From positions 1 through 15,571 of the forward strand of contig CAYLNK010000140.1 of the NCBI GenBank assembly GCA_964384675.1: a DNA stretch of 15,571 bases, read 5' to 3'. The notes beneath the pieces are model-generated. The model worked only from the letters and a program-made list of their open reading frames with translations. It had not been told where the DNA came from and ran no database searches. This document shows positions 8,773 through 15,571 of the stretch, piece after piece. Numbering within the stretch: the first letter of the stretch is position 1; each line of letters opens with the position of its first letter. The stretch comes from CAYLNK01 sp964384675. Its GTDB lineage: Bacteria; Acidobacteriota; Thermoanaerobaculia; UBA5066. The translations under genes were made by a program, and so were the position numbers.

Positions 8773-8794
8773 CACCATGATGGCACCGTGATGG
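8773..8794. promoter_or_regulatory. Tandem 11-bp direct repeat, candidate operator
   Basis: CACCATGATGG (8773-8783) and CACCGTGATGG (8784-8794) are head-to-tail copies with one mismatch. They fill nearly all of the 25-nt gap between the secreted-protein gene and the RHH gene. One helical turn of spacing fits the way RHH dimers bind side by side. The operator role is inferred from position and spacing only. Confidence 0.4.
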
Positions 8795-8795
8795 C

Positions 8796-10961
8796 TCAGG
8801 GCACCTCGGGCACCACCGCCGCCACGAAAGCGCCGTCGCCGCTCCGCTTCCCCGGCTCGGCTCCGTCGAGAACGGTGGCGAAGGCGAGGAACGGGTTGCT
8901 CCCAGCGGTGCGTGTGACGAGCGCGTAGCCCTGGGCGACGCCCGGGGCGTGCCGCGCGAGGACCGCGTCGAGCTGGAGGAAGCCCTTCGCGGGGACCTCG
9001 ACGTCGGTCGAGCCGGCCTTCCGGCCGGTGGCGCCGTCGAAGAGGTCGATCCGGAAGGTGTCGACCGAAGCGTCGACGGAGCCGACGTTCACGAGGGCGA
9101 GGTTGGTGCGTGTCTCTGCCGACTGCCGCAGGTCGAAGAGCGAGGCGGAGGTCGTCGCCTCGGCGCCCGTGGGGACGGCGGCGAAAAAGAGGCCGTACCG
9201 TCCGCCGCCGCCCGGCGTCGCGACGCGCGCCGCGATCGAGATCCCACGCAGATCGCCGGTGACGTCGGTGGCGAAGAGCGGGCCGGCGATCGTGCGGCCG
9301 GGCAGGCCGGAGACGACACCGCGGTCGCGCAGGAGCTGGACGAGGCCGGGGAGGATCTGCTGCTCGTTCGGTCGAAGGGAGACGCTCCAGGCGACGGCGC
9401 CTCCGGGCAGCGCCGGGGCGACGAGCTCCAGGCGAAGGGCGCGGGGCGTGGTGGTGAGGTTCGTGAGGACGAGCTCGGTGTCGTGGTCGGCCGACTCGAC
9501 GACGACCGGGAGCGTCATGCGGGGAATCCGCTGCGTCGGGCGCGTGCGGACGGGCTCGACGAACGAGCCGTCGCCGTTGGCCTCGTCGTTGAGGACGCCG
9601 TAGGCGTAGAAGGGGGCGAGCCCGGCGATCCGCTCGACGGCGACGGTGCCGTTGCGGAGCCCGGCCGTGGAGAGGACGCCGGAAAGCTGGCGGAAGCCGC
9701 CGGGCGGCAGAGTGACGTCCGGCAGGACATGGCTCCGCGGATCGTCGGGGTCGCCCGAGACGACGGTCAGTCGCAACGTGATGTCGCCGTCATCGGGCGC
9801 GCCGGCATTGAGGACGGCGACGTTGGAGCGATCGAGGCCGTCCTGGCGGAGGCCGGGAATCGTGACGGGGAAACGCAGGAGCTTCGACGCCGGCACTCCG
9901 GCGTACGCCACGCCGGCGCGGCCGTCGGGAACGGCGGTGGTGGTGCGCGCGGTGACGGCGGCGGCGCCGTAGGTGGAGAGGCCCTCGACCGTCACGCGCA
10001 ACGTGCCGCCGCGGCTGCCGGAGTCGCCGACCGGGACGCCGAGGCCGCGCAGGTGCGCGACGGCGTCGGGGATCACCTTCTGTCTCCCCGCAGGGAGAGT
10101 CTCCGTCGCCGCGCCGCTCGCGCCGCCGAAGGCGGAGACGTAACGGTAGGTGACGGTCGCGTCGGTCGCGCCGGGGTTCGTCAGTGCGAGCTCGGACGTG
10201 AACGACGCGCCGCCGAGGCCCTCGGCCGAGAGGACGAGGGGGACGGTGAGCGCCGAGGTCGCCGTCGTCCCGACGACCTCGTAGTGCGAGCGGGTGAGGA
10301 GCGCCGGGCCGGTCAGAAAGAGGCGGGTCAGGACCTCGGCACGAGTCTGCATGTGCCGCACGGACGCCGGTGCGGTGAGGGACACCTCCTCGGAGCCGGC
10401 GGGGCACGGCGCCGGAATCGGGGACGAGGGCGCCGCCCGCTCGCCGAGACCTCCGAGACAGTACCGGCCCGCGACCGCCACGTCGGGAAGCGTGAGAAAG
10501 CTCTGAACGGGCGAGGTGACCGTCGGAAGCTCGAAGGGAAGGGACGAGACGGACTCCTGGCTGGAGGAGAGGAGCAGGGGGCCCGACGTGTCGGGAGAGC
10601 CGGCCCGCGCGACGGCCCACCTCGCCCTCTCGAGCGTCAGGAGGACCGTGGTGTCGTGCAGCGGGTCGGCCGCCGAGTCGACCGTCCGGTCGAAGACGAT
10701 CGGACCTCCGGGCAGCCTGCCGGTGACGCGCGTGCGGAACCCCGGGGCGGTACGGATGCCGCGAGGCACCTCGTCGAAGGTCGTTTCGGTGGACGCCGAG
10801 ACGCAGACCGTCCCCGGCTTCGGGGCCGACGGGGCCGGCCACGTCTGGTACGCCGTACACGGGTAGTCGGCGAGGAGGGAGGAGCCCGGGACGAAGGCCG
10901 AGCCGAAGACCGTGAGGATCGTGAGGGTCGTGAGGGGGGCGCGGTTCCGGAGAGCGTTCAC
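8796..10961 (-). CDS. Large secreted protein: novel Cys domain plus four Ig-like units
   Basis: The 721-residue protein starts at a GTG that overlaps the upstream stop by 4 bp (GTGA) and has a signal peptide (hydrophobic about 8-29, cleavage near SLLA-DY). Residues about 32-232 form a domain with four cysteines (35, 53, 168, 186), the only cysteines in the protein, so two disulfides are likely. This domain is paralogous to most of the neighbouring small secreted protein (RVTGRLPGGPIVFDRTVDS here). Four repeated beta-sandwich-like units follow (about 238-360, 375-480, 490-600, 605-718), marked by SELALTNPGATDATVTY, SNVAVLNAGAPDDGDITL, TELVLTNLTTTPRALRL and TNLALVNVGSVDASVDTF. Such units occur in exported proteins of Acidobacteria. 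There is no membrane anchor or enzyme motif. A surface or extracellular binding role is inferred. The stop is 25 nt before the RHH gene. Confidence 0.88.
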   Translation of the reverse strand: MNALRNRAPLTTLTILTVFGSAFVPGSSLLADYPCTAYQTWPAPSAPKPGTVCVSASTETTFDEVPRGIRTAPGFRTRVTGRLPGGPIVFDRTVDSAADPLHDTTVLLTLERARWAVARAGSPDTSGPLLLSSSQESVSSLPFELPTVTSPVQSFLTLPDVAVAGRYCLGGLGERAAPSSPIPAPCPAGSEEVSLTAPASVRHMQTRAEVLTRLFLTGPALLTRSHYEVVGTTATSALTVPLVLSAEGLGGASFTSELALTNPGATDATVTYRYVSAFGGASGAATETLPAGRQKVIPDAVAHLRGLGVPVGDSGSRGGTLRVTVEGLSTYGAAAVTARTTTAVPDGRAGVAYAGVPASKLLRFPVTIPGLRQDGLDRSNVAVLNAGAPDDGDITLRLTVVSGDPDDPRSHVLPDVTLPPGGFRQLSGVLSTAGLRNGTVAVERIAGLAPFYAYGVLNDEANGDGSFVEPVRTRPTQRIPRMTLPVVVESADHDTELVLTNLTTTPRALRLELVAPALPGGAVAWSVSLRPNEQQILPGLVQLLRDRGVVSGLPGRTIAGPLFATDVTGDLRGISIAARVATPGGGGRYGLFFAAVPTGAEATTSASLFDLRQSAETRTNLALVNVGSVDASVDTFRIDLFDGATGRKAGSTDVEVPAKGFLQLDAVLARHAPGVAQGYALVTRTAGSNPFLAFATVLDGAEPGKRSGDGAFVAAVVPEVP
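10912..10938 (-). repeat. Three 9-bp repeats within signal-peptide coding region
   Basis: On the plus strand GTGAGGATC, GTGAGGGTC and GTGAGGGGG follow each other without a gap. In the gene they encode the Leu-Thr pattern of the signal peptide core (LTTLTILTV). Probably a local slippage product in a low-complexity hydrophobic segment. Confidence 0.6.
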
Positions 10962-11746
10962 CGCGCACCTCCGATCCCGGGTCCGGCCGTTTCCCCGACA
11001 GGCTCCTCACCGATCAGCTCGAGGTGTCGAAGGTTCAAAGTCCCGGTGAAGACGGCGGTCCGGTGGACCTCCAGGCGGGTGCTGACGTGGGAGTCGTCGA
11101 GGGTACCGGGGTGGTGGATGAGCCACGGCGGGGAGAAGATCCAATCGGTCCACCCGATGCTCTTGGAGAATCCGGACTTGCACCCGAAGCCGACGTTCGC
11201 CGGCAGGCTCGACGGCGAGGGACCCTCGCCGAGGTCTCCGACGCAGAACCAGCCGAAGGCGCTGAAGTTGAACGACCGGTGATCGAAGACCGGCGTCGAG
11301 GCGAGGATCGCGAGGGGAACCGAGGCGACCTGGATCGACGTGCTCTCGACGAGCGTGGGTGCTGAGACGGTCACCGGCCGGGGAGACGCGTTCACGATCG
11401 CGCGGCCCGCGTCGGCGAGCGCCGACGCGACGGACGGCTGCTCCGGGGACGGGTCCAGGGAGTCGATGGTCCGATCGAAGACCGTCTCGCCGCCGGGGGC
11501 CCTCCCGGTGATCCGGAACGTGCTGGCGGTGCCCGTGAGGGTCGCCGGCGAGTCGACGACGACGGCCTCCCGCGACCACGAGAGGCAGACATTGCCGACA
11601 CACGGAGAAGCGTCCGTGAAGAGCGCGTCGTCCGCTCGCGAGATCGGCGAAACGGAGGAGATCGCGCACGCGAGGACGAGCGTGAGGTGTGGAGGACATC
11701 CGCGTGGCGCCCGGAAGGCGCCCCCAATCGGGCGAGAGGTGAACAC
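10958..11746 (-). CDS. Small secreted protein, paralog of the neighbour's N-terminal domain
   Basis: The 262-residue product has an N-terminal export signal (basic residues to 15, hydrophobic LTLVLACAISSVS, cleavage near SRA-DD at 38-39). I chose the GTG at 11746 because AAAGGAGG lies just upstream; an in-frame GTG at 11782 would add 12 residues but has no ribosome site. The mature part carries four cysteines (49, 54, 168, 189) and aligns with residues about 32-232 of the next gene: RITGRAPGGETVFDRTIDS against RVTGRLPGGPIVFDRTVDS, WFCVGDLGEGPSPSS against RYCLGGLGERAAPSS, and TRLEVHRTAVFTG against TRAEVLTRLFLTG. It therefore looks like the domain on its own, without the Ig-like units. The stop overlaps the next start (GTGA), giving translational coupling. 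I recognise no known family. Confidence 0.83.
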   Translation of the reverse strand: MFTSRPIGGAFRAPRGCPPHLTLVLACAISSVSPISRADDALFTDASPCVGNVCLSWSREAVVVDSPATLTGTASTFRITGRAPGGETVFDRTIDSLDPSPEQPSVASALADAGRAIVNASPRPVTVSAPTLVESTSIQVASVPLAILASTPVFDHRSFNFSAFGWFCVGDLGEGPSPSSLPANVGFGCKSGFSKSIGWTDWIFSPPWLIHHPGTLDDSHVSTRLEVHRTAVFTGTLNLRHLELIGEEPVGETAGPGIGGAR

Positions 11747-11750
11747 GAGG

Positions 11751-11758
11751 CCTCCTTT
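11751..11758 (-). promoter_or_regulatory. Strong Shine-Dalgarno AAAGGAGG
   Basis: Reading on the minus strand, AAAGGAGG is followed by 4 nt and then GTG at 11746. It is the best ribosome site in the window and decides the start of the small secreted protein. Spacing is slightly short. Confidence 0.65.
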
Positions 11759-11848
11759 ATGAGTATTACGGATACCCGTCACGATGCGTTTAGTTGCTTG
11801 TAACGGTTGTAGCGACAGTGGGTGCGACGGCGCGAGCGTCGTGAGGCT
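11759..11848 (-). other. AT-richer intergenic gap between kinase and secreted-protein genes
   Basis: About 90 nt between the kinase stop and the ribosome site of the small secreted protein hold the AT-richest stretch of the window (about 11760-11815). This is where an internal promoter for the secreted pair would be expected, but I find no convincing sigma-70 hexamers and no GG-N10-GC sigma-54 element on the minus strand here. CGACG/CGTCG (11825-11829, 11837-11841) is a weak hairpin after the kinase stop without a T tract, so not a clear terminator. Confidence 0.4.
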
Positions 11849-13813
11849 TCAGACGCCGACGACGACCGAGACGACGACGCGCCCCGGCTCGTTCGCGAGC
11901 CCGAGCCGGCCGCCCATCTCTCCCACGCGCCGCGCCACCAGCGCGAGACCGAGCCCCGTCCCCCCCTCCGTCACGAACGGCTGCGCGAGGCGCGCGGCCA
12001 CGTCGCCCGGGATCGGCGGGCCGCCGTTCTCCGTCTCGAACCTCACGCGAGGTCCCTCGCGCGAGAGGCGCACGGCCACGGCGCTCCCCGCCGGCGCGTG
12101 CTGGACCGCGTTGAGCACCAGGTTGAAGACGACCGTCTGCCAGTCCGCGGCCGTCCCCGGAACGGGGCCGGGGTCCGTCACGCCCGATGCGTCGAGCGTG
12201 ACGCCGCGCTTCCGTCCCTCGGCCGAGAGGACGTAGAGCGCGCTCGACACCAGGCGGGGTAGGTCGACGGCGCCCTTCGGCCGCGCGAAGTCGAGGACCT
12301 GCGACGTCACCGCGGCCAGGCGGTCGATCTGGTCGACGATCACCGCCAGGTCCTCGGCGTGCGTGGAGCCGGCGGGCGTCTCCTCCCTCACCGACTGCGC
12401 GAGCGCCTTGATCGACGAGAGCGGGTTCTTCAGCTCGTGCGCCAGCGACGCGGCGACGAGGCCCAGCATCGAGAGCCGCTCGGCGTCCAGCAGGCGGCGC
12501 TCGGCCTCGAGCCGCTCGCGGGCCAGGCGCCGCACCGTCAGGACGGTGCCGAGCTGCCGGAGGACCAGCGCGATCGCCTCCAGCTCGCCCTGGCGCGCGC
12601 CGGCGCCCTGGAGCCCGAGGACGCCCTCGAGCCGGTCGCCGGCGCGGAGCGGGAAGACGGCGTCGAGGTCGGCGGCGAGGAGCGCGCCGTCCATTGCGTC
12701 GTCGGGCGGGTCGATCCGGGTGAACGCCGTGGTCCCCGTCTGCCGGAAGTGCGCGTGGAACGAACCCTCCGGAAGGAACGCGGCCCTCGAGCCGAGCCAG
12801 CCGCTGATCGCGTCGGCGACGAGGGCGCGCAGCTCGTCGTCGCTCCGCTCCAGCCTCTCCAGCTCTCGCGAGAGCGTCTCCAGCCGCTCGGGCGTGATCC
12901 GCCGCCCGAGGAGCGAGCGCAGGAGCGGGGAGCGGGCCGCCAGCGCGTCGACCAGCCGCGTCCCGGCCGCGCCGGCGAGGACCGCGAGGAGGACGCCCCA
13001 CGCCACCAGCCGCCGCATCACGTCCCGGTCCGCCCCGGCCGCGGGGCCCGCGACCATCGCCAGGAAGACCAGGAGGAGGAGCGCGGCGAAGTGCCCGAGG
13101 CTCCGGTACGAGAGCGAGAGCCTCAGGATGCTGTAGCGGCGGATCGCCTCCAGGAACGCGGCGCCGAGGACGAGCCACAGGAGCGCGGCGAAGAGGAGCC
13201 AGAGCGGTCCGGCGACGCCCCGCGCGAAGGCGAGGCCGGCGACGTTCAGGAGCGCCGCTCCGGCCAGGACGCGGAACGAAACGCGCAGGAACAGATCGAG
13301 TCCGCGGTTCTCGACGAGCGTCCGGACCGCGCGTATCAACGCCCCCGCGACCCCCGCCGACACGGCCGTGTGAGCGACGAGGAGCGGGAGGCTCGCCGGT
13401 GCCGCCGCGGCGAACGTGGTCGACGGGTCGGTCGCGAGACGGGCCAGCGCCGGTACGAAGAGGAGGAGCGTGAGATAGCCGGGCACGAGGACGAGCCCGC
13501 TCGGTCGACGTCCCGGCAGCATCCGCCAGAGCGCGTGCGGAAGGAGCGGGAAGGCCGCGAGCCAGAGGAGTGCGCGCGCCACGTCGAGCGCCGGGACGAG
13601 CCGCGGCGGCGAGCCGGCCGCGAGGATCGGGAGGAGCTCCGCCGCGAGGCCCAGGGAGTAGCCGAGGGTGAGGCCCGAGACCAGGAGCCGCATCGGCACG
13701 TTCCCCGGGAGGACGCGCGGCCGCCGCAGCAGCTCGCGCGCGACGAAGCCGTAGAGGAACGTCCCGACGAGGAGGACGAGGAGCCGGCTGTAGAGGACGA
13801 GGTCGAAGGTCAC
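11849..13813 (-). CDS. Membrane sensor histidine kinase (NtrB/AtoS-like output)
   Basis: The 654-residue protein begins with a multi-span membrane sensor (about 1-285; hydrophobic segments near 9-24, 45-65, 78-94, 107-126, 140-160, 182-198, 203-221, 240-258, 268-284). A GAF-like region with YAGF-free, weakly conserved sequence follows (about 305-425; AVFPLRAGDRLEGVLGL at 385-401), then a coiled segment. The HisKA motif is SLAHELKNPLSSIKA with His459. The ATPase has an N box NLVLNAVQHA (564-573), a G1 box ENGGPPIP (the N-x-G-x-P variant) and a G2 box GGTGLGLAL (617-625). All residues for autophosphorylation are present. The start is a GTG with no good Shine-Dalgarno; an in-frame stop upstream rules out a much longer form. 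Its likely partner is the NtrC-type regulator in the same cluster. The signal sensed is unknown. Confidence 0.93.
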   Translation of the reverse strand: MTFDLVLYSRLLVLLVGTFLYGFVARELLRRPRVLPGNVPMRLLVSGLTLGYSLGLAAELLPILAAGSPPRLVPALDVARALLWLAAFPLLPHALWRMLPGRRPSGLVLVPGYLTLLLFVPALARLATDPSTTFAAAAPASLPLLVAHTAVSAGVAGALIRAVRTLVENRGLDLFLRVSFRVLAGAALLNVAGLAFARGVAGPLWLLFAALLWLVLGAAFLEAIRRYSILRLSLSYRSLGHFAALLLLVFLAMVAGPAAGADRDVMRRLVAWGVLLAVLAGAAGTRLVDALAARSPLLRSLLGRRITPERLETLSRELERLERSDDELRALVADAISGWLGSRAAFLPEGSFHAHFRQTGTTAFTRIDPPDDAMDGALLAADLDAVFPLRAGDRLEGVLGLQGAGARQGELEAIALVLRQLGTVLTVRRLARERLEAERRLLDAERLSMLGLVAASLAHELKNPLSSIKALAQSVREETPAGSTHAEDLAVIVDQIDRLAAVTSQVLDFARPKGAVDLPRLVSSALYVLSAEGRKRGVTLDASGVTDPGPVPGTAADWQTVVFNLVLNAVQHAPAGSAVAVRLSREGPRVRFETENGGPPIPGDVAARLAQPFVTEGGTGLGLALVARRVGEMGGRLGLANEPGRVVVSVVVGV

Positions 13814-13825
13814 GGCGGCAGGGGC

Positions 13826-13841
13826 AGCGAAGCGGATGCCA
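13826..13841 (-). promoter_or_regulatory. Possible sigma-54 promoter-like element
   Basis: On the minus strand TGGCATCCGCTTCGCT keeps the GG-N10-GC spacing, with one mismatch in each of TGGCAC and TTGCT. It is upstream of the kinase gene of an operon encoding a sigma-54 activator. The predicted transcript would start almost at the GTG, leaving no leader, and such matches are common in GC-rich DNA. Confidence 0.2.
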
Positions 13842-13979
13842 GCGTCATGGCCTCATGCGTCATGACACCAGCGCGCCGATCCCGGCCCGGCCCTCGCGCG
13901 TCCCGCGTCACCTCGGACGATGCTACGCCGCCGGACCTCGCCTCTTTCGCTCGGCCCCGGACCGCCGGGCCGCCGCCCT

Positions 13980-13995
13980 GCCTGCCACCACAGGC
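13980..13995 (+). other. Inverted repeat 1 (GCCTG-N6-CAGGC)
   Basis: Perfect 5-bp stem with the loop ccacca. First of four hairpins preceding the membrane-protein gene. Confidence 0.4.
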
Positions 13996-14010
13996 GGAAC
14001 GGCCCGGTGT

Positions 14011-14030
14011 CTGCCTGAGCCTCCAGGCAG
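14011..14030 (+). other. Inverted repeat 2 (CTGCCTG-N6-CAGGCAG)
   Basis: Perfect 7-bp stem with the loop agcctc. It shares the CCTG/CAGG core with repeat 1, so the two could pair in alternative ways. Confidence 0.5.
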
Positions 14031-14044
14031 CTCACGCCGGAAAG

Positions 14045-14059
14045 CCGCGTGGAATGCGG
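14045..14059 (+). other. Inverted repeat 3 (CCGC-N7-GCGG)
   Basis: Short 4-bp stem, extendable with a bulge by the flanking G and C. Weak alone. Confidence 0.25.
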
Positions 14060-14094
14060 GCCGATTCGCTGGCAGGCGCCTTGAAAAGACCGGT

Positions 14095-14113
14095 CCGTCC
14101 GGATCCCGGACGG
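14095..14113 (+). promoter_or_regulatory. Inverted repeat 4 touching the Shine-Dalgarno
   Basis: CCGTCCGG (14095-14102) and CCGGACGG (14106-14113) are perfect complements with a 3-nt loop. The right arm shares its last two G with the ribosome site GGAGGG (14112-14117) of the gene starting at 14123. If folded in RNA it could partly hide the ribosome site. Confidence 0.45.
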
Positions 14114-14122
14114 AGGGACGCG

Positions 14123-15571
14123 ATGGGCATCCAGGTCTCCGCGCAAACCGCACCCGATACCCCGCCGGTCGACGACGGCCTGCGCTCGCTCGGCGGCATC
14201 CGCTGGCTTCTCCTCGCGGGCGCGCTCCTCACCGGCGTCTCCGCGTACCGCCTCGTCGAGACGCGCTGGGACCTCCTCCCCGCGGCCGCGCAGTACCTCG
14301 CCCTGTGCGGCGGCGCGCTCGCCGTGTACGGCATCGGCCAGGTGGCGCGCAAGCGCCTCGCGCTCCGCGTGGCGGGCGGCGCGCTCCTCTCTCTCTTCGT
14401 CGCGCTGATCCCGATCCTGGCGTGGGGCGCGGCGTACCTCCACCTCCTGTCGCGCCCTCTCGGCCTCGCGGCGTTCCTCGCCGGGATGGGGGCGCTCCTC
14501 GGCGCCGCGCGACAGGTGCTCTTCGAGGTCGTCCGGTACCGAGGGGCCACTTACCCGGCGGCGCTCGCGATCCTGGCGGCGGCGCCACCCGTTCTGCCGA
14601 TCGTCACCGCGGGGCTCCCCGGCGACGTCGCCTTCCTCCTTTCGGCGGGGCTCCTGGGCCTGGTCTTCCACGCCGGAAGCCGCCACGTGAACCGGTTCCT
14701 CTTCCACCGCGACCGGCGCGACGGCCTCGACCGGCCGCTCCACGCCCTGCCGTTCGTCGGGCTCGGCCTCCTGTACGCCGCGGCCTGCGCGTCGCTGCCG
14801 GGCGGGCTCGCCGTCGCGGCGCTGCCGGTCGCCATCGCGGCGATCGTCCTCGTCGACACCGGAGAGGAGTACCACCGCGCGCTCGCGGCGGTCCTGGACG
14901 TTCCGCCGGTGACGTGGCCGAAGCGCTCGGTCGCGCTCCTCTCCGTCGGCTTCTCGCTGCTGGCGGCCTCCTTCGCGATGGCGTTCGCGCGACCGGACGG
15001 CGCGGCGCTCGACCTGGTGGCGCTCCTCGCCGCGGTACGCCTCGTCGCCTGGGGACTCCGGTACGACAGCCCGCGCGCGTACGTCGCCGGCGTCCTCTGC
15101 GCGCTGGCCGGCTACAACCTCTCGCCCGTCCTGTACCGGCCGCTGGCGCGTCTCGCCGTCGCCGCGTTCACCGGCGCCACGGGGATCGCGTCGGGGAGCC
15201 CCGGGCTGGCGAGCTTCGGGGACCTCGGCTTCCTGGCGTTGCTTCTCGTCTGGGGCACCGTCCTGTGCCGTCGCGAGGCGAGCGAGCGGATGCAGCGGAC
15301 GCACGCGATCGTGACGGCGCTCCACGCGCTCGCGACGATCGGCTTCGCGCTGCCCGACCTCCGCGCCGCGCTCCTCTTCCTTCCGCTCGTGGCCGCGGTG
15401 CTCGCGATCGGGCTCCTCGCCACGCGCCGGCTCGAGCTGCTGATGCCGCTCCAGACCGCGCTCGCCGCGGCGTCGATGGCGGTCGGCGCGACCGTGGCCC
15501 GCGCGGCGAGCGTCCTGGCGCCTTCCGGGAGCCTGTCGCTCGCGCTCGGCTCCCTGGCGCTGACCGGCCTC
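14123..15571 (+). CDS. Large polytopic membrane protein, partial (cut by right edge)
   Basis: The frame is open for 483 codons from ATG at 14123 to the edge, with almost only G/C third positions. A ribosome site GGAGGG lies 5 nt before the ATG. After a short polar start (MGIQVSAQTAPDTPPVDDG) come about a dozen hydrophobic spans, beginning IRWLLLAGALLTGVSAY, with short basic or acidic loops such as HAGSRHVNRFLFHRDRRDG (about residues 186-204). No transporter signature, glycosyltransferase motif or catalytic motif is visible. The repeated Ala/Leu/Gly-rich spans recall large uncharacterised integral membrane proteins (DUF2157/DUF2339-like in style), but I cannot assign it. It is divergent from the histidine kinase. 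A long open frame on the opposite strand over the same bases is a shadow: its product is highly charged and Arg/Glu-rich. Confidence 0.85.
   Translation, partial: MGIQVSAQTAPDTPPVDDGLRSLGGIRWLLLAGALLTGVSAYRLVETRWDLLPAAAQYLALCGGALAVYGIGQVARKRLALRVAGGALLSLFVALIPILAWGAAYLHLLSRPLGLAAFLAGMGALLGAARQVLFEVVRYRGATYPAALAILAAAPPVLPIVTAGLPGDVAFLLSAGLLGLVFHAGSRHVNRFLFHRDRRDGLDRPLHALPFVGLGLLYAAACASLPGGLAVAALPVAIAAIVLVDTGEEYHRALAAVLDVPPVTWPKRSVALLSVGFSLLAASFAMAFARPDGAALDLVALLAAVRLVAWGLRYDSPRAYVAGVLCALAGYNLSPVLYRPLARLAVAAFTGATGIASGSPGLASFGDLGFLALLLVWGTVLCRREASERMQRTHAIVTALHALATIGFALPDLRAALLFLPLVAAVLAIGLLATRRLELLMPLQTALAAASMAVGATVARAASVLAPSGSLSLALGSLALTGL

Larger units (their letters stand above)
13814..14122. 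promoter_or_regulatory. Divergent 309-bp non-coding region
   Basis: This stretch lies between the kinase start (minus) and the membrane-protein start (plus). Open frames in it have no coding character. The kinase-proximal part (13842-13870) holds GCGTCATG twice (13842-13849, 13857-13864), a palindrome GTCATGAC (13859-13866) and CATGACACCA (13861-13870), the last also found at 8768-8777. The part near the plus gene carries four inverted repeats listed separately. No obvious sigma-70 hexamers. Confidence 0.5.

Noticed and set aside
8781..8796. TGGCACCGTGATGGCT, a near sigma-54 promoter on the plus strand
   Set aside because: The GG-N10-GC spacing is exact, but it points antisense into the 3' end of the large secreted gene with no plus-strand gene to serve, and it is fully explained by the 11-bp tandem repeat.
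8949..11282. Long plus-strand open frame opposite the secreted-protein genes
   Set aside because: Arg/Glu/Gly-rich chain with no motif; the minus frame has signal peptides, repeats and paralogy between the two genes.
11825..11841. Terminator after the histidine kinase gene
   Set aside because: Only a 5-bp stem with a 7-nt loop and no T tract on the minus strand.
11849..13813. PEP-CTERM system kinase PrsK
   Set aside because: Multi-span plus GAF-like plus kinase layout and an NtrC partner are similar, but the phospho-acceptor motif is the common HELKNP type, and no exosortase or PEP-CTERM protein is in the window.
13988..14050. Possible c-di-GMP-I (GEMM) riboswitch: CACAGGCGGAAC, hairpin, ACGCCGGAAAGCC
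   Set aside because: Order of elements is only loosely similar; the conserved core around both halves and the second stem are not met. An Rfam scan would settle it.
13853..15325. Long minus-strand open frame (490 codons) opposite the right-edge membrane gene
   Set aside because: Its product is a charged Arg/Glu-rich low-complexity chain, while the plus frame gives well-formed membrane spans, a good ribosome site and G/C third positions. It is a GC-driven shadow.

Overview
The window is very GC-rich, and its coding frames have third positions that are almost all G or C. The secreted proteins are rich in Asp-box (sortilin/VPS10-like) repeats and in beta-sandwich units of the 'ELALTNPGATDATVTY' kind. 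Together this suggests an environmental Acidobacteriota (perhaps Thermoanaerobaculia) or a similar high-GC Gram-negative soil or sediment bacterium. That placement is inference. No rRNA, tRNA, CRISPR array or insertion sequence was seen.

Region 1 (1-3391): the 5' part of an unrecognised gene runs off the left edge on the minus strand. It is divergent, across 42 bp, from a large exported VPS10/BNR-type beta-propeller protein. Region 2 (3413-4731, minus): a P-loop kinase/ATPase is translationally coupled (TGATG) to a DJ-1/PfpI-family protein. Region 3 (4819-6828, plus): a two-gene unit holds an unrecognised soluble protein with a Pro-Glu linker and a polytopic membrane protein with an HEGGH motif. 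It ends against the convergent cupin gene with only 4 bp between stop codons.

Region 4 (13813 down to 6833, minus) is the most interesting part. It is a six-gene co-directional cluster: membrane sensor histidine kinase, small secreted protein, large secreted protein, ribbon-helix-helix regulator, NtrC-type sigma-54 response regulator, small cupin. Apart from a 102-nt gap after the kinase, the genes are 7-25 nt apart or overlap. The two secreted proteins share a paralogous N-terminal domain with four cysteines in comparable positions. The larger one adds four tandem Ig-like units. I infer a signalling cassette in which the kinase and sigma-54 activator control, or sense through, the exported pair. 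The RHH protein may autoregulate through a tandem 11-bp repeat directly upstream of its gene.

Region 5 (13814-15571, plus): a 309-bp non-coding stretch contains four short perfect inverted repeats. The last runs into the Shine-Dalgarno of a large polytopic membrane protein that is cut by the right edge.
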